From Candidatus Gastranaerophilales bacterium (lineage in GTDB: Bacteria; Cyanobacteriota; Vampirovibrionia; Gastranaerophilales; Gastranaerophilaceae), in the NCBI GenBank assembly GCA_944325095.1, contig CALUYV010000009.1:1-42110 (forward strand): DNA of 42,110 nt, given 5' to 3'. Both the position numbers and the translations under genes were made by a program. Shown one piece after another: positions 16,124 through 24,508 of this stretch (position 1 is the first letter of the stretch; each line of letters begins with the position of its first letter). The notes under the pieces were generated by a model that was not told where the DNA came from, made no database searches, and was given only the letters and a program-made list of their open reading frames with translations.

Positions 16124-16888
16124 TTATTGATATTCAACAATTACTCTTGCAGGGAAGTTGCTTTTTAACAGGCTGTTCATCATCTGCTGTGCCTTTTCTT
16201 TAGAATTATACGAACCTACCTGCAGAGTGTAGTACCCGCCGATATTTTTTACTATAGGGGTTATGCTCAATCCGGCTTCCTGTATTATACTTTTAGCAAC
16301 TTCTGCTTGTTTTTCTGTTGCATAAGAACCTACAACAACTCTGGCATGTACAGTTTTTTCCTGCGGTGCAGTGTGTTCTGTTACAACAGGAGTTGTATTG
16401 TGCACTTTTTCTTCCTGCTGAACCTGATGTTCTTCCTGTTTTTGCGGTTCTTCGGTTTTAGTATTGTTTTCTTTTTCTTCCTGCTGCTGTTGCTGCTGCT
16501 CAAGAATATTATTCTCGGCTTCCATTTGTCCTACAGTCGGTTTATTCTGATGCGGAAGCACAACTTTTTCGTCAAGTTCCGGCGAAAACATTGTTTCATC
16601 TTCAAGGCTTCTGCCCTCATCTTCAAGTTTCAAACTTTTTAATCTTTCGTCAATTGAGGCCATAGTGGTTGCTTCTTCTTCCATAGATGCAATTTCATTA
16701 TTTGAAGAAATTCCGATATCTACATTTGGTGAAAAAACTTTTGCTATTCCGAGAAGTATCAGCAAGCCTATAAAAAATACCGATACAAAAACATTCATAT
16801 CCTGATTTGTTTTTTTATTAACCTTTTTTTTGTAATCGTTGTATGAAAAATGAGAACGATTTTCAAATTTATTTGAATTTTTTAACAT
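16124..16888 (-). CDS. Membrane-anchored SPOR-domain protein
   Basis: The 254-residue protein has a cytoplasmic basic N-terminus (1-30), one membrane helix (about 31-50), a long acidic and Gln/Glu-rich linker (about 60-170, including a run of Q and E near 130-140), and a C-terminal SPOR domain (about 178-252; ARVVVGSYATEKQAE, YYTLQVGSYNSKEKAQ, FPARVIVEY). SPOR domains bind glycan strands stripped of stem peptides at division sites, so a role in septation or envelope remodelling is likely. The overall layout resembles FtsN/DedD, though it is not clearly either. It overlaps the DUF366 stop by one base and ends the HEAT-queC-DUF366 run. Confidence 0.88.
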   Translation of the reverse strand: MLKNSNKFENRSHFSYNDYKKKVNKKTNQDMNVFVSVFFIGLLILLGIAKVFSPNVDIGISSNNEIASMEEEATTMASIDERLKSLKLEDEGRSLEDETMFSPELDEKVVLPHQNKPTVGQMEAENNILEQQQQQQEEKENNTKTEEPQKQEEHQVQQEEKVHNTTPVVTEHTAPQEKTVHARVVVGSYATEKQAEVAKSIIQEAGLSITPIVKNIGGYYTLQVGSYNSKEKAQQMMNSLLKSNFPARVIVEYQ

Positions 16889-17442
16889 TACACACCTCTA
16901 ACTTTTGTCATAGCAAGTATTATGTCTTGAAGTTCTTCACTGTATTTTTCCATGACTTCAATTGCAAATTCTTTTATATTTTCAATCCCTAAATCCGTTT
17001 TCAATGCAGACACCGGAATAGGTGCACCTTCGGATAAAATATTCAGCCCTGTATGAATAAGAACGGAAGTTACGGATTTTGTAGCAATAGAAACTGATAA
17101 TTTTTTGCCGTTTATAAATAAATCATCTCCGTTTCTTAAAACTTGTATTCCTCTTCTTTCCAGAGCCTCTTTTATACATGTTACCAGGAGTCTTTGCCGC
17201 AAAACACCTTCTGTAAGGTTGATGCCGAATTGTTCAGAGATAAAACTCAGCATATATTTGCTGTAAATCGGCTCATTGTTTATAACATCTTCAATATCAA
17301 CCATTTCTGTTAATTTGACTTCGCATTCTCCGCAAAAAGCCACTATCGCATCCCCTTGAATTTTGAAATTCTTATAAATCCAGTGAGGCGCAAGTTGAGA
17401 ACCGATATATTTTATATCTTTGTCTATGTATAAAGTTTTCAT
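16888..17442 (-). CDS. DUF366 family protein (COG2029)
   Basis: The 184-residue protein matches the DUF366 family as I remember it: an N-terminal IGSQLAPHWIYKNFKIQGDAIVAF segment, CEVKLTEMVD, EPIYSKYMLSFI, LRQRLL, the LSVSIAT stretch and VLIHTGLNI. The family is found mainly in archaea and some deep-branching bacteria, and its fold is thought to be related to lipoate/biotin ligases. No activity is established. It begins directly after the queC stop with no spacer, so it is co-translated with queC, and a link to 7-deazaguanine (queuosine) metabolism is a reasonable guess. It has no signal peptide and is probably cytosolic. Confidence 0.75.
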   Translation of the reverse strand: MKTLYIDKDIKYIGSQLAPHWIYKNFKIQGDAIVAFCGECEVKLTEMVDIEDVINNEPIYSKYMLSFISEQFGINLTEGVLRQRLLVTCIKEALERRGIQVLRNGDDLFINGKKLSVSIATKSVTSVLIHTGLNILSEGAPIPVSALKTDLGIENIKEFAIEVMEKYSEELQDIILAMTKVRGV

Positions 17443-18111
17443 TTACTCAAAAAGTATCCCTGTATAATAAATATCACCGTTTGCCTGTAAAGCATGCTTT
17501 AACCTTGTACAGGACTCACATATCCCGCAATGCTTATCTCCGCCGTTATAACAACTCATTGTTAATTCCAATGGAAGTTTATTTTTTAAGGCTAACATGA
17601 CTATATCATTTTTATTATAATTTATCAAGGGTGCAATTATTTCGGGTTTTTCCAGTGTTGAATATTTAAATTCTTCATTGACGGAATTTATAAAATCAGC
17701 GGTATTATCAGGAAATGTTTGAGCCTCTTCTTTATTTGCTCCTATAAGTATATATTTGTATCCGTAAGAATCTGCGTATGCGCCTGCAATATTTAAAAAT
17801 AAACCGTTTCGGTTCGGAACCCAGACTGATTTTGCCGATTTTTCAGGACTTTTAAGTTCATCTCCTGCCGGTACTTCTTCATTTGAAACAAGTGATGTTT
17901 TTGTAATATTTTTGAGCCAGTCAAGAGTGATAACTTCGTGTTTTATATTGTAATATTTACAGATTTTTTCCGAGGCTTGAATTTCTTTTTCCGCAGCCTT
18001 TTGTCCGTAATCAAAAGTAAGGGCAAGTTCAATGTTTAATTCATCTTTTTTCAGCCCCAGACTGACAAGGGAATCTAATCCGGCGGAAAGTAAAATTATT
18101 GATTTAAGCAT
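17443..18111 (-). CDS. queC: 7-cyano-7-deazaguanine (preQ0) synthase
   Basis: QueC converts 7-carboxy-7-deazaguanine, ammonia and ATP to preQ0, the precursor of queuosine in tRNA. The 222-residue protein shows the ATP-pyrophosphatase loop SAGLDS (8-13; more often SGGLDS), the VPNRNGLFLNIAGAYA core and the C-terminal zinc motif C-Y-N-G-G-x4-C-G-I-C-x2-C (about 191-205). No queD, queE or queF is adjacent. Its ATG overlaps the HEAT gene stop (TAATG) and its own stop touches the DUF366 ATG, so all are probably on one mRNA. Confidence 0.94.
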   Translation of the reverse strand: MLKSIILLSAGLDSLVSLGLKKDELNIELALTFDYGQKAAEKEIQASEKICKYYNIKHEVITLDWLKNITKTSLVSNEEVPAGDELKSPEKSAKSVWVPNRNGLFLNIAGAYADSYGYKYILIGANKEEAQTFPDNTADFINSVNEEFKYSTLEKPEIIAPLINYNKNDIVMLALKNKLPLELTMSCYNGGDKHCGICESCTRLKHALQANGDIYYTGILFE

Positions 18112-19073
18112 TATTCTTCATCCTCGTATTCGTCAAGAATTGAAACGGCTTCCATTTTAAGATTATCCGAATATTTATCTGAATTTATAATTTCATCAAG
18201 AATACTCCGGTCTGTCATATTGTAAAGAGCAATCATTGCGTTTTTCTTAACTTCTTCATCAGTATCATTTTCCAGACATTTTTTAATTGTTTCAATTGCT
18301 TTAGGGTGTTCGCTGTTCATAATTGCTTCAATAGCATTGATTCTTACCTGGGCTGATTCATCAGAAAGTGAGTTTTTCAGTGCTCTGAAAACTCTTTCAT
18401 TGTCGGAAAAACTCATTTTTGACAGTGCCTCAAGCACTCTTTCTTTAAGAAAACTGAATTTATCCATAATGCCCTGTTTTGTTTCCAGAATACTGACAAG
18501 AGGATCTATCGCTCTTGTATCTCCTAAAAGTCCGAGAGCAGATACTGCTGATTCTCTCAGGTAAACAGATTTTTCATCTTCATCCTGCACAACCTCAATC
18601 AGCGGGGCAACGGCAAATCTGTCCCCTATTCTGCCGAGAGCATCAGCGCAGGCAAGACGGACTCTGTAATTTTCATCCTTATTATTAAGGCAGTAAAGCA
18701 GTGAAGAAACAGCACTTGTGTTTCGCTGGTTTGCGATTGCTTTTGCGCACATTGCGCGGACATTGTTATATTTTTCTTTGGTATTAACATCAGAGTAATT
18801 TGCATTTTTCAAAAGCAGGATATCGACCAGATATTCAAGGCTTGAAGGATCTCTGTATTTGTCTATACATCTGATTAAATACATGATGACATCCGGTTCC
18901 GGGGCGTTAATTAAGAAGTAATTATATATTGCGATAAGTTCGGTTTTATTATATTGGTTTTCGAGTTTATCAATATTTGCAATGACTTCCTGCGGGTTTA
19001 ATGTTCCGTTTGTCAAACCGCATTCCTGTGCAAGTTTATTAAGATTTAATCCGGTATTATGCCCCACTGCCAT
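18111..19073 (-). CDS. HEAT-repeat protein
   Basis: This 320-residue, acidic, all-helical protein has HEAT / PBS-lyase-type repeats from about residue 70 to 310 (RLACADALGRIGDRFAVAPL, RESAVSALGLLGDTRAIDPL and RINAIEAIMNSEHPKAIETI are successive units). Such repeats bind proteins; in cyanobacteria relatives act as phycobilin lyases, but no pigment genes are seen here. There is no signal peptide. It is the first gene of the run ending with the SPOR protein. TATACT at 19117-19112 may be its -10 box, and AGGTACGAGG precedes the ATG. Confidence 0.88.
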   Translation of the reverse strand: MAVGHNTGLNLNKLAQECGLTNGTLNPQEVIANIDKLENQYNKTELIAIYNYFLINAPEPDVIMYLIRCIDKYRDPSSLEYLVDILLLKNANYSDVNTKEKYNNVRAMCAKAIANQRNTSAVSSLLYCLNNKDENYRVRLACADALGRIGDRFAVAPLIEVVQDEDEKSVYLRESAVSALGLLGDTRAIDPLVSILETKQGIMDKFSFLKERVLEALSKMSFSDNERVFRALKNSLSDESAQVRINAIEAIMNSEHPKAIETIKKCLENDTDEEVKKNAMIALYNMTDRSILDEIINSDKYSDNLKMEAVSILDEYEDEE

Positions 19074-19234
19074 CCTCGTACCTGCATGATTAACATTACT
19101 AACCAGTTTCTAGTATATCATTTTCTTTAATAAAAGTCTTTTTACAATTAATTGTAACATTTTTGTAAACATCTGACAAAAATTTTTTTTCTTTGATTTA
19201 GAATAAATGTGTAGCAGTTAACAAATGGTGAAAC

Positions 19235-20053
19235 ATGAATATCGACTCAATAAAAATTTATCCCGACATTCACCGATCTAAGTTTAAGGATCGGATGCAG
19301 GAGCGAAATGTGTCCGAAGGCAACAAATGGACGAGTGTGGGATTGTGTGACGAAAAACAACTTAATAGAGGATATCAAAGTGGCAGCTTAGCGAGAGAAA
19401 ATAACTTCGGGGCTGTCACTTTTGGTTCTGCAGCGTCTAATATCCAAAAGACGGTTAAGGACAACCTTTTTGATAAGATTTTAAAACTATGCGACAAGCA
19501 TACAGTTATTGCGCAAAACCTTGTAGCCCTGGTGCTTGCAGTAGGTTTAAGACCTCTTGCGATTATGGCTCTGCCTGGTAAAAAAGATGAAGATAAAGGT
19601 GATAAAATATACGCATCAGGTCATGCTATCGCATCAGGTTTAATCGGATTTGCATTTTCAACGGTTGTTATGTATCCGTTAGGGCAGGCGGCTGATAAAG
19701 CTAAGAAGATGTTAAGACAAGCTAAAACTCCTGATGCTAAAGATTTACCAAAAGATGTTGTAAATGCAATGAAAAAAGCCTTTAAGGTTTCTGATCTTGC
19801 AGAATTGGAACATTCTAAAGCGTTTAAGAATGTTACCAAAATTTTGGATATGGCACCTGATGTATTTATATTCGGTGTTGCTAAAGCGATATTAACAATT
19901 AAATTAATCAAGCCGATTTTGAAATATGTATTTGGTCTTGAGAAAAAACAAAAACCTGCTCAGGCAAAAACCGAAGAAAAACCGGTGCAGCAAACCCCAA
20001 TGCTCGGGATGATGAAACCTGAAATAGCAAAATTTGCAGGAGGGCTCAAATAA
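19235..20053 (+). CDS. Hypothetical protein with a two-helix membrane module (first of three)
   Basis: I do not recognise this 272-residue protein. The N-terminal 60 residues are polar and look disordered. Two hydrophobic helices follow at about 90-113 and 127-150, separated by a charged loop (KKDEDKGDK); a third weaker one lies near 205-230. The C-terminus is a Lys/Gln/Pro-rich tail. The helix-loop-helix resembles those in the genes at 20053 and 40259: a G-rich helix, a D/K/R loop, then A-x3-G-x3-G helix. GGTGAAAC precedes the ATG. Its stop overlaps the next ATG (TAATG), so the two are coupled. It may be lineage-specific. Confidence 0.75.
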   Translation: MNIDSIKIYPDIHRSKFKDRMQERNVSEGNKWTSVGLCDEKQLNRGYQSGSLARENNFGAVTFGSAASNIQKTVKDNLFDKILKLCDKHTVIAQNLVALVLAVGLRPLAIMALPGKKDEDKGDKIYASGHAIASGLIGFAFSTVVMYPLGQAADKAKKMLRQAKTPDAKDLPKDVVNAMKKAFKVSDLAELEHSKAFKNVTKILDMAPDVFIFGVAKAILTIKLIKPILKYVFGLEKKQKPAQAKTEEKPVQQTPMLGMMKPEIAKFAGGLK

Positions 20054-20919
20054 TGAATATTACATTAAATACAAATAAATTTAACCCTCAATACAATCCA
20101 AATAAATTCGGGCAGCAAATATCTTATGCAAATTATGCAAATCAATCATTTACAGGTTTAAAAAATCCGGTTGATGCTATTCCTCAGAAATCGAAATTCC
20201 TTGCAAAATTCAGAGAACAAATGGATAAGATGTTTGAGTCATTTACAACAGGAATCGCAAAATTCTACACAACCAAATTATACACTTCACCTGTTGCAAA
20301 ATGGCTTGCAAATCATACCGAAAAATTATCAGGTGTTGTTGACCATATGCAGGTTCTCGGTTCTGTTATTATTTCCGGTATGTATATGCTGAAAACTCTG
20401 GGCAGTGAAGATCTTGATAAAGACAGACGTCAGACTCTTGCAATAAACCAGGGTTTAACTTTCGGGGTTTCTACTTTAGGCTCATATTTGATAGACAGCA
20501 GTCTTGATTCTTGGTGGGAAAAAGTTACCCAGAAATATGCAGCAAAACAAATCGGTGATAACAAATTGCCGGATAAAATTGCAAAATTGAATGAAAATAT
20601 TATACATGATGCTGAAGTTAAATTCCAAAAAGCCTGGAAAAATTTAGGTAAAAGACAACGGCCTAAACTTGTTGATACTTTGAGTTATATAGAAGATCAT
20701 GTTCCGAATACCGGTATCGAATCTAAGATAAGAGGTATGGGCGTATTGAAGAAACTGTTAGTATTCGGTACAGTCTATAGATTCCTGTCACCGGTTGCGG
20801 TTACTCCGCTTGCTTCAATGATTGGCAATTGGATGATTTCATCTTCAAAGAATAAAGAAAAAGCCGCACAAGCCGGAAAAACGGAACAAGATAATAAAAC
20901 GGTGAAAACTGCAGCGTAA
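20053..20919 (+). CDS. Hypothetical protein with a two-helix membrane module (second of three)
   Basis: I do not recognise this 288-residue protein. It starts with an Asn/Gln/Tyr-rich segment containing NQSFTGLK, an amphipathic region follows, then two hydrophobic helices (about 97-117 and 131-152) joined by a charged loop with DLDKDRRQT. A further hydrophobic stretch lies near 233-258, and the tail is Lys/Gln-rich. The helix-loop-helix resembles that of its neighbour (19235) and of the protein at 40259. It is translated by stop-start overlap from the preceding gene and is followed by a bidirectional terminator. It is probably a membrane protein; its function is unknown. Confidence 0.75.
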   Translation: MNITLNTNKFNPQYNPNKFGQQISYANYANQSFTGLKNPVDAIPQKSKFLAKFREQMDKMFESFTTGIAKFYTTKLYTSPVAKWLANHTEKLSGVVDHMQVLGSVIISGMYMLKTLGSEDLDKDRRQTLAINQGLTFGVSTLGSYLIDSSLDSWWEKVTQKYAAKQIGDNKLPDKIAKLNENIIHDAEVKFQKAWKNLGKRQRPKLVDTLSYIEDHVPNTGIESKIRGMGVLKKLLVFGTVYRFLSPVAVTPLASMIGNWMISSSKNKEKAAQAGKTEQDNKTVKTAA

Positions 20920-20942
20920 GTTGGTTAATATTATATAAACAA

Positions 20943-20977
20943 AAAACAGGGCTTTCGATTTTCGAAAGTCCTGTTTT
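20943..20977. terminator. Bidirectional terminator
   Basis: A 16-bp stem with one G-T wobble (20943-20958 / 20962-20977) has AAAA and TTTT ends. It separates the convergent two-helix protein gene and the SLH protein gene. Confidence 0.88.
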
Positions 20978-20992
20978 AGTAAATTCGGGTGT

Positions 20993-22999
20993 TTATTCGT
21001 TACAGCCGAATGCAATTGTAATGTGTTCTCTAGGGTTAACTGCAGAGATTTTGTAACCTCTAGGATCGACCAGATAAGCAAATTCATCTCCTGTTGTCTG
21101 GAATAGACCCATTGCACCGGATAATGCTGTTCTTGTAACATCAATAGGTGCTTTAACCGCTTCAAACACACCGTCGCCGAGGCTTCTTGCTGCAGCTCCG
21201 AATTGACCCTGGAATGCGTGTCCGAGCATATAACCGGCATCATTTGTCACATTTTCGGCAGCGTTACCTACATTGGTCAATATACCGCCTGCTGTTCTGC
21301 CGACAACACCGATTAATGAACCTGCCCATGTAAACGGCATTTCAACTAATCTTGCAACAGGGTTTACATTTCTTGATTTATTAACCTGTGCCTGCAAAAT
21401 TTGTTTTGGCAGTTTTGTTTTGCAATCGCCGTTTTTAATTTCCGTGAAGGCAAGTTTTAATGCACCTTTTTCGCAGCCTGAAGGTCTTATAACTTCAACT
21501 ACCCGTCCAGTTACGGTAGAACCGCAAGGATAAACAGTTCCGTTAATTGTAACATCTTCAAGAGTATTTGCTCTGAAGTATTGACCTACATGGGATGATT
21601 TCGCAGTTAATTGGTCTATCATTGAAAGTTTCAATGTAGGAATTTTAACAATTTCTTCCTGTTCAATCAGTGCATTTTTATCAATAGGGCAGGCAGGGCA
21701 GACGCTGTTTGCTGTTTTCGGATTTGTATCATATCCGAGAGCAACACGCACTGTTTGCATCATTGAGGCAACATCGGCACGGGAAGCATCTTTTGTCGGT
21801 AAAATCATATTTGGTGTCGGGGAGTCTTTTAATGCTCCGTTTTGTAATGATTTTGCCACCGGAATTCTGGCCCAGTCAGGTACTTTGTTTCCGTCAGCAT
21901 ACTTGCTCAGGATTTCGTCCGCTTTGCATCTGTCAATGTCGCAGGTCATGCCTTTAGCAATTGTAGTTAATGCTTCTACACGGGTTACATTTGCATCAGG
22001 TTTGAATGTGTGGTTAGGATAACCTTCAAGCAGATTTTCATCTACAGCCTTTGCAATTGCTGCATTTGCCCAGTTGTTTTTCGGCACATCATTGAATTGC
22101 GCCTGCTGATTCATATCACAGTCTAAATTGAAACCTTTTACAAGCATTGTTGCAAATTCGGCTCTTGATATGTATTTGTTAGGCTTGAATAATCCGTCAG
22201 GATAACCTACAACTATATCATTTATCGCAAGTTTATCAATATCACATGAAGCCCAGTGGCTGTTAGGCACATCCGGGAATACACATCCGCCGAACGGTGC
22301 TGCTGCACCTGTAATATTTTGAATTTGCTGCGGAATTTCATACGGAACGAGAGTTTTCTTAACCGCATTGATAGAATTTGATGTCTGAATATCTATCGGG
22401 CAAGAGTTCCCGTCCATTCTGTGTTCGTTTCTTTCAATGTTTATACCGTTATTTACATTCGGCAGTTCATTTAAACATGGCATTTGAGCAGCGGCACCTG
22501 TTGTTTGTCCTTCAGGGGCTACCGTTACACCGTAAGTGTTAGCAGACATACGGCTTGCAGCGGTGCCTTTCATCGCTGTTTCTGTTGTAAAAATTGAATT
22601 TGCCGGCTGTCCTACATAATTGTTGGTTCCGTAAATTGCCTGCGGATATCCGTAAACCTGTTTCATTTCTGCTTTATCTATTTTTCCGGATTGCGGACAT
22701 AATGCGGTAGATGGAACCGCCGGTTTATCGCAGCTTATGTCATTTTTACATCCGCAGTCGTTTTTTTTCGGCGGACAATCAGGTTTTTGCTTTTTACATT
22801 TACACTCAGGCAGTGCCTTTTTGCACTTCGAGCAAGTTGCCTGCGGTGCTTCTACAGGACAGGCAGGGCCTGTTACTACAGGCATTGGATCTGCCGGTGC
22901 CTTAGTGTCGCACGGGCAAGCTGCCATTACTGTTGTCAAGGAACACGTTGATATTCCAACGGCAATCGCAGCTGCCATAGATAGTTTTTTAATTGACAT
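20993..22999 (-). CDS. Secreted S-layer-homology (SLH) domain protein with Cys-rich N-terminus
   Basis: The 668-residue protein has a signal peptide (1 to about 26, ending VMA-AC), a cysteine-rich region with 12 Cys between 28 and 101, an Asn/Gln-rich spacer, and three SLH domains at about 241-293, 302-352 and 365-420 (FPDVPNSHWA...YPDGLFKPN...ISRAEFATML is the first). A C-terminal part (about 450-668) has a beta-rich segment with GSTVTGRVVEVI and a Gly/Ala-rich stretch. SLH domains attach proteins to peptidoglycan or secondary polymers, so it probably links cell wall and outer surface. AAGGAGG 5 nt before the ATG at 22999 fixes the start; the frame is open to 23056. A TATAAT lies at 23042-23037. 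Confidence 0.9.
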   Translation of the reverse strand: MSIKKLSMAAAIAVGISTCSLTTVMAACPCDTKAPADPMPVVTGPACPVEAPQATCSKCKKALPECKCKKQKPDCPPKKNDCGCKNDISCDKPAVPSTALCPQSGKIDKAEMKQVYGYPQAIYGTNNYVGQPANSIFTTETAMKGTAASRMSANTYGVTVAPEGQTTGAAAQMPCLNELPNVNNGINIERNEHRMDGNSCPIDIQTSNSINAVKKTLVPYEIPQQIQNITGAAAPFGGCVFPDVPNSHWASCDIDKLAINDIVVGYPDGLFKPNKYISRAEFATMLVKGFNLDCDMNQQAQFNDVPKNNWANAAIAKAVDENLLEGYPNHTFKPDANVTRVEALTTIAKGMTCDIDRCKADEILSKYADGNKVPDWARIPVAKSLQNGALKDSPTPNMILPTKDASRADVASMMQTVRVALGYDTNPKTANSVCPACPIDKNALIEQEEIVKIPTLKLSMIDQLTAKSSHVGQYFRANTLEDVTINGTVYPCGSTVTGRVVEVIRPSGCEKGALKLAFTEIKNGDCKTKLPKQILQAQVNKSRNVNPVARLVEMPFTWAGSLIGVVGRTAGGILTNVGNAAENVTNDAGYMLGHAFQGQFGAAARSLGDGVFEAVKAPIDVTRTALSGAMGLFQTTGDEFAYLVDPRGYKISAVNPREHITIAFGCNE

Positions 23000-23231
23000 T
23001 TTTACCTCCTTGTTACTTTGTTTTGCCTGTACCAGAATTATATTCTTGCAAAACAAACATATACCTGATTATGTACTTTTTAAGCGGTTTAAAACATTAG
23101 TAAAATATCCTATCTGTCCGGGCAGTATTAAAAAACTATAAATGTAACAATTCCTTCAAAATAGGCAAAAATTTTTCAAAATATGTTTTTATATATATGT
23201 AGGTAATAATTTGTGTAGTATAGGAGTTGTA

Positions 23232-23384
23232 ATGTTTAGTAAAGAATTTATGAAATTTTTGTTTGAATATCAGAAAGAAGATTTCAAACAAAAAAGACAA
23301 ACCCCGAAGACGATTTCTTTTTCATCCCCGAAAAATGGAAAACTTGCTGAGGTTTTTGTTTGGGAAGGTAAGTCTAATAATTAA
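23232..23384 (+). CDS. 50-residue hypothetical protein
   Basis: A 50-codon frame starts at ATG 23232, with GGAG at 23223-23226 placed 5 nt upstream, and ends TAA at 23384. The product is basic and polar with an amphipathic N-terminal helix (FMKFLFEYQKEDFKQK), a Thr/Ser/Pro-rich middle and a short hydrophobic patch (AEVFVW). It has no signal peptide, membrane helix or known motif. It sits alone between two divergent transcripts and faces the terminator of the minus-strand RNA candidate. The good ribosome-binding site and coding-like composition make it credible, but conservation is untested. Confidence 0.55.
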   Translation: MFSKEFMKFLFEYQKEDFKQKRQTPKTISFSSPKNGKLAEVFVWEGKSNN

Positions 23385-23393
23385 TTTTTCCCC

Positions 23394-23520
23394 AAAAAAA
23401 AGAGCCTAAAGAAGGCTCTTGGAATGTAAACTTGAAGTCATTCCTCAAAATAGTGAAGTGTGAAGTGTGTGCTTAAGTCTTTTTTGATTTCTCAATAAGC
23501 ACTTCCTCGTGTTTACATAT
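23394..23520 (-). ncRNA. Candidate structured non-coding RNA
   Basis: A minus-strand terminator (stem 23400-23406 / 23414-23420, then T8) lies in a gap with no minus-strand gene upstream. The roughly 125 nt before it fold well: an 8-bp closing stem (23511-23518 with 23424-23431), an inner 7-bp stem (23496-23502 with 23469-23475) and, stacked on that, TTGA-GAAA-TCAA with a GNRA tetraloop (23495-23484). The closing stem overlaps an alternative GGAATG/CATTCC hairpin (23421-23426 / 23439-23444), so two exclusive folds exist. TATATA boxes just upstream could be the -10. It may be a 6S-like RNA, another regulator, or a riboswitch in a long SLH-gene leader. Confidence 0.55.
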
Positions 23521-23651
23521 ATATAAAGTATTTTTGATATATAAAATTGCTATATTTTGTATTTTTCGCTTTACAATTTGTAACAGAGAGATAATTTAGC
23601 CGTTATGACCTATACTATTATTAAATAGTTTGTTTATAATGAGGTTGAAAT

Positions 23652-24446
23652 ATGAATATATTAGTATCAAATGATGACGGGATAGCCGCAAACGGGATAC
23701 GTGTTTTGACTGCGGAATTATCCAAGAAACATAATGTATATGTTGTTGCGCCTGATAGGGAGCGCAGTGCGGCAGGCCATTCGCTGACCCTTCATACCCC
23801 GCTGCGAGTAGAAGAACTGGACAGCGGTTTGAACGGTGCCCAGAGAGTCTGGGTAACAACCGGCACTCCTGGGGATTGTGTCAAAATTGCGGTCAGCGTT
23901 CTGTTAGAAGAGGATGAAAAGCCTGATTATGTAATTTCAGGAATTAATCACGGGCCGAATCTGGGTACTGATATTTTTTATTCCGGCACCGTAAGTTGTG
24001 CAATGGAAGGTGCTATGCTTGGAATACCGAGTATTGCCGTTTCGCTTGCGTCCTTGAAATCTAATCATGAAGATTTTGATTTTGCTGCTAAATTTGTAAC
24101 TTCTATGGTAGATAAAATCTCGGAGTTTCAATTCCCTCAAAAGTCTATACTTAATGTTAATGTTCCGGGACTTGAACCCGAAGATATTGCAGGTGTTTCT
24201 ATCACGGAAATGGGTGCTAAATTGTTTACGGATACCTATGAAAAACGGGTTGACCCGAGAGGTAAAGTATATTACTGGCTTGCAGGCAAACTCATAGATC
24301 AGCCTGTAGATGCTCCGACTGATATTGCGGCTGTCAGAAATAACAAGATTTCGATTACTCCGATAACTTATGAGATGACCAAAACTGAAAATATCTCCGA
24401 ACTTTATCGTATTCTTTGCAGCAGCGGCAGCTGCAACTGGTATTAG
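23652..24446 (+). CDS. surE: 5'/3'-nucleotidase SurE
   Basis: SurE is a metal-dependent phosphatase of nucleoside 5'- and 3'-monophosphates, linked to survival under stress. The 264-residue protein has the N-terminal metal site NILVSNDDGI (D8, D9), APDRERSAAGHSLTL, TGTPGDCVKIA, and SGINHGPNLGTDIFYSGTVSCAMEG, all hallmarks of the family. GAGG lies 7 nt upstream of the ATG. A TATAAT at 23635-23640 would place the transcription start only about 5 nt before the ATG, so if that box is used the Shine-Dalgarno sequence would be lost. It appears monocistronic. Confidence 0.96.
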   Translation: MNILVSNDDGIAANGIRVLTAELSKKHNVYVVAPDRERSAAGHSLTLHTPLRVEELDSGLNGAQRVWVTTGTPGDCVKIAVSVLLEEDEKPDYVISGINHGPNLGTDIFYSGTVSCAMEGAMLGIPSIAVSLASLKSNHEDFDFAAKFVTSMVDKISEFQFPQKSILNVNVPGLEPEDIAGVSITEMGAKLFTDTYEKRVDPRGKVYYWLAGKLIDQPVDAPTDIAAVRNNKISITPITYEMTKTENISELYRILCSSGSCNWY

Positions 24447-24508
24447 TTCCTTTTATAAATCTTAAATTTTTTTCGTTGAGGGGGCTTTAATTTTATATGT
24501 ATATAGTG

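Noticed and set aside
16470..16505. A run of CTG/CTT triplets that looks like a microsatellite
   Set aside because: It encodes the Gln/Glu linker of the SPOR protein, in frame, and such linkers are usual in this family.
22737..23141. A 134-codon plus-strand frame over the start of the SLH gene
   Set aside because: It is the shadow of the Cys- and Pro-rich coding region and signal peptide; the minus-strand gene has a clear Shine-Dalgarno sequence, signal peptide and SLH domains.
23400..23420. The hairpin after the 50-residue gene read as its plus-strand terminator
   Set aside because: There is no T-run after the stem on the plus strand; the A-run before it makes it a minus-strand terminator.
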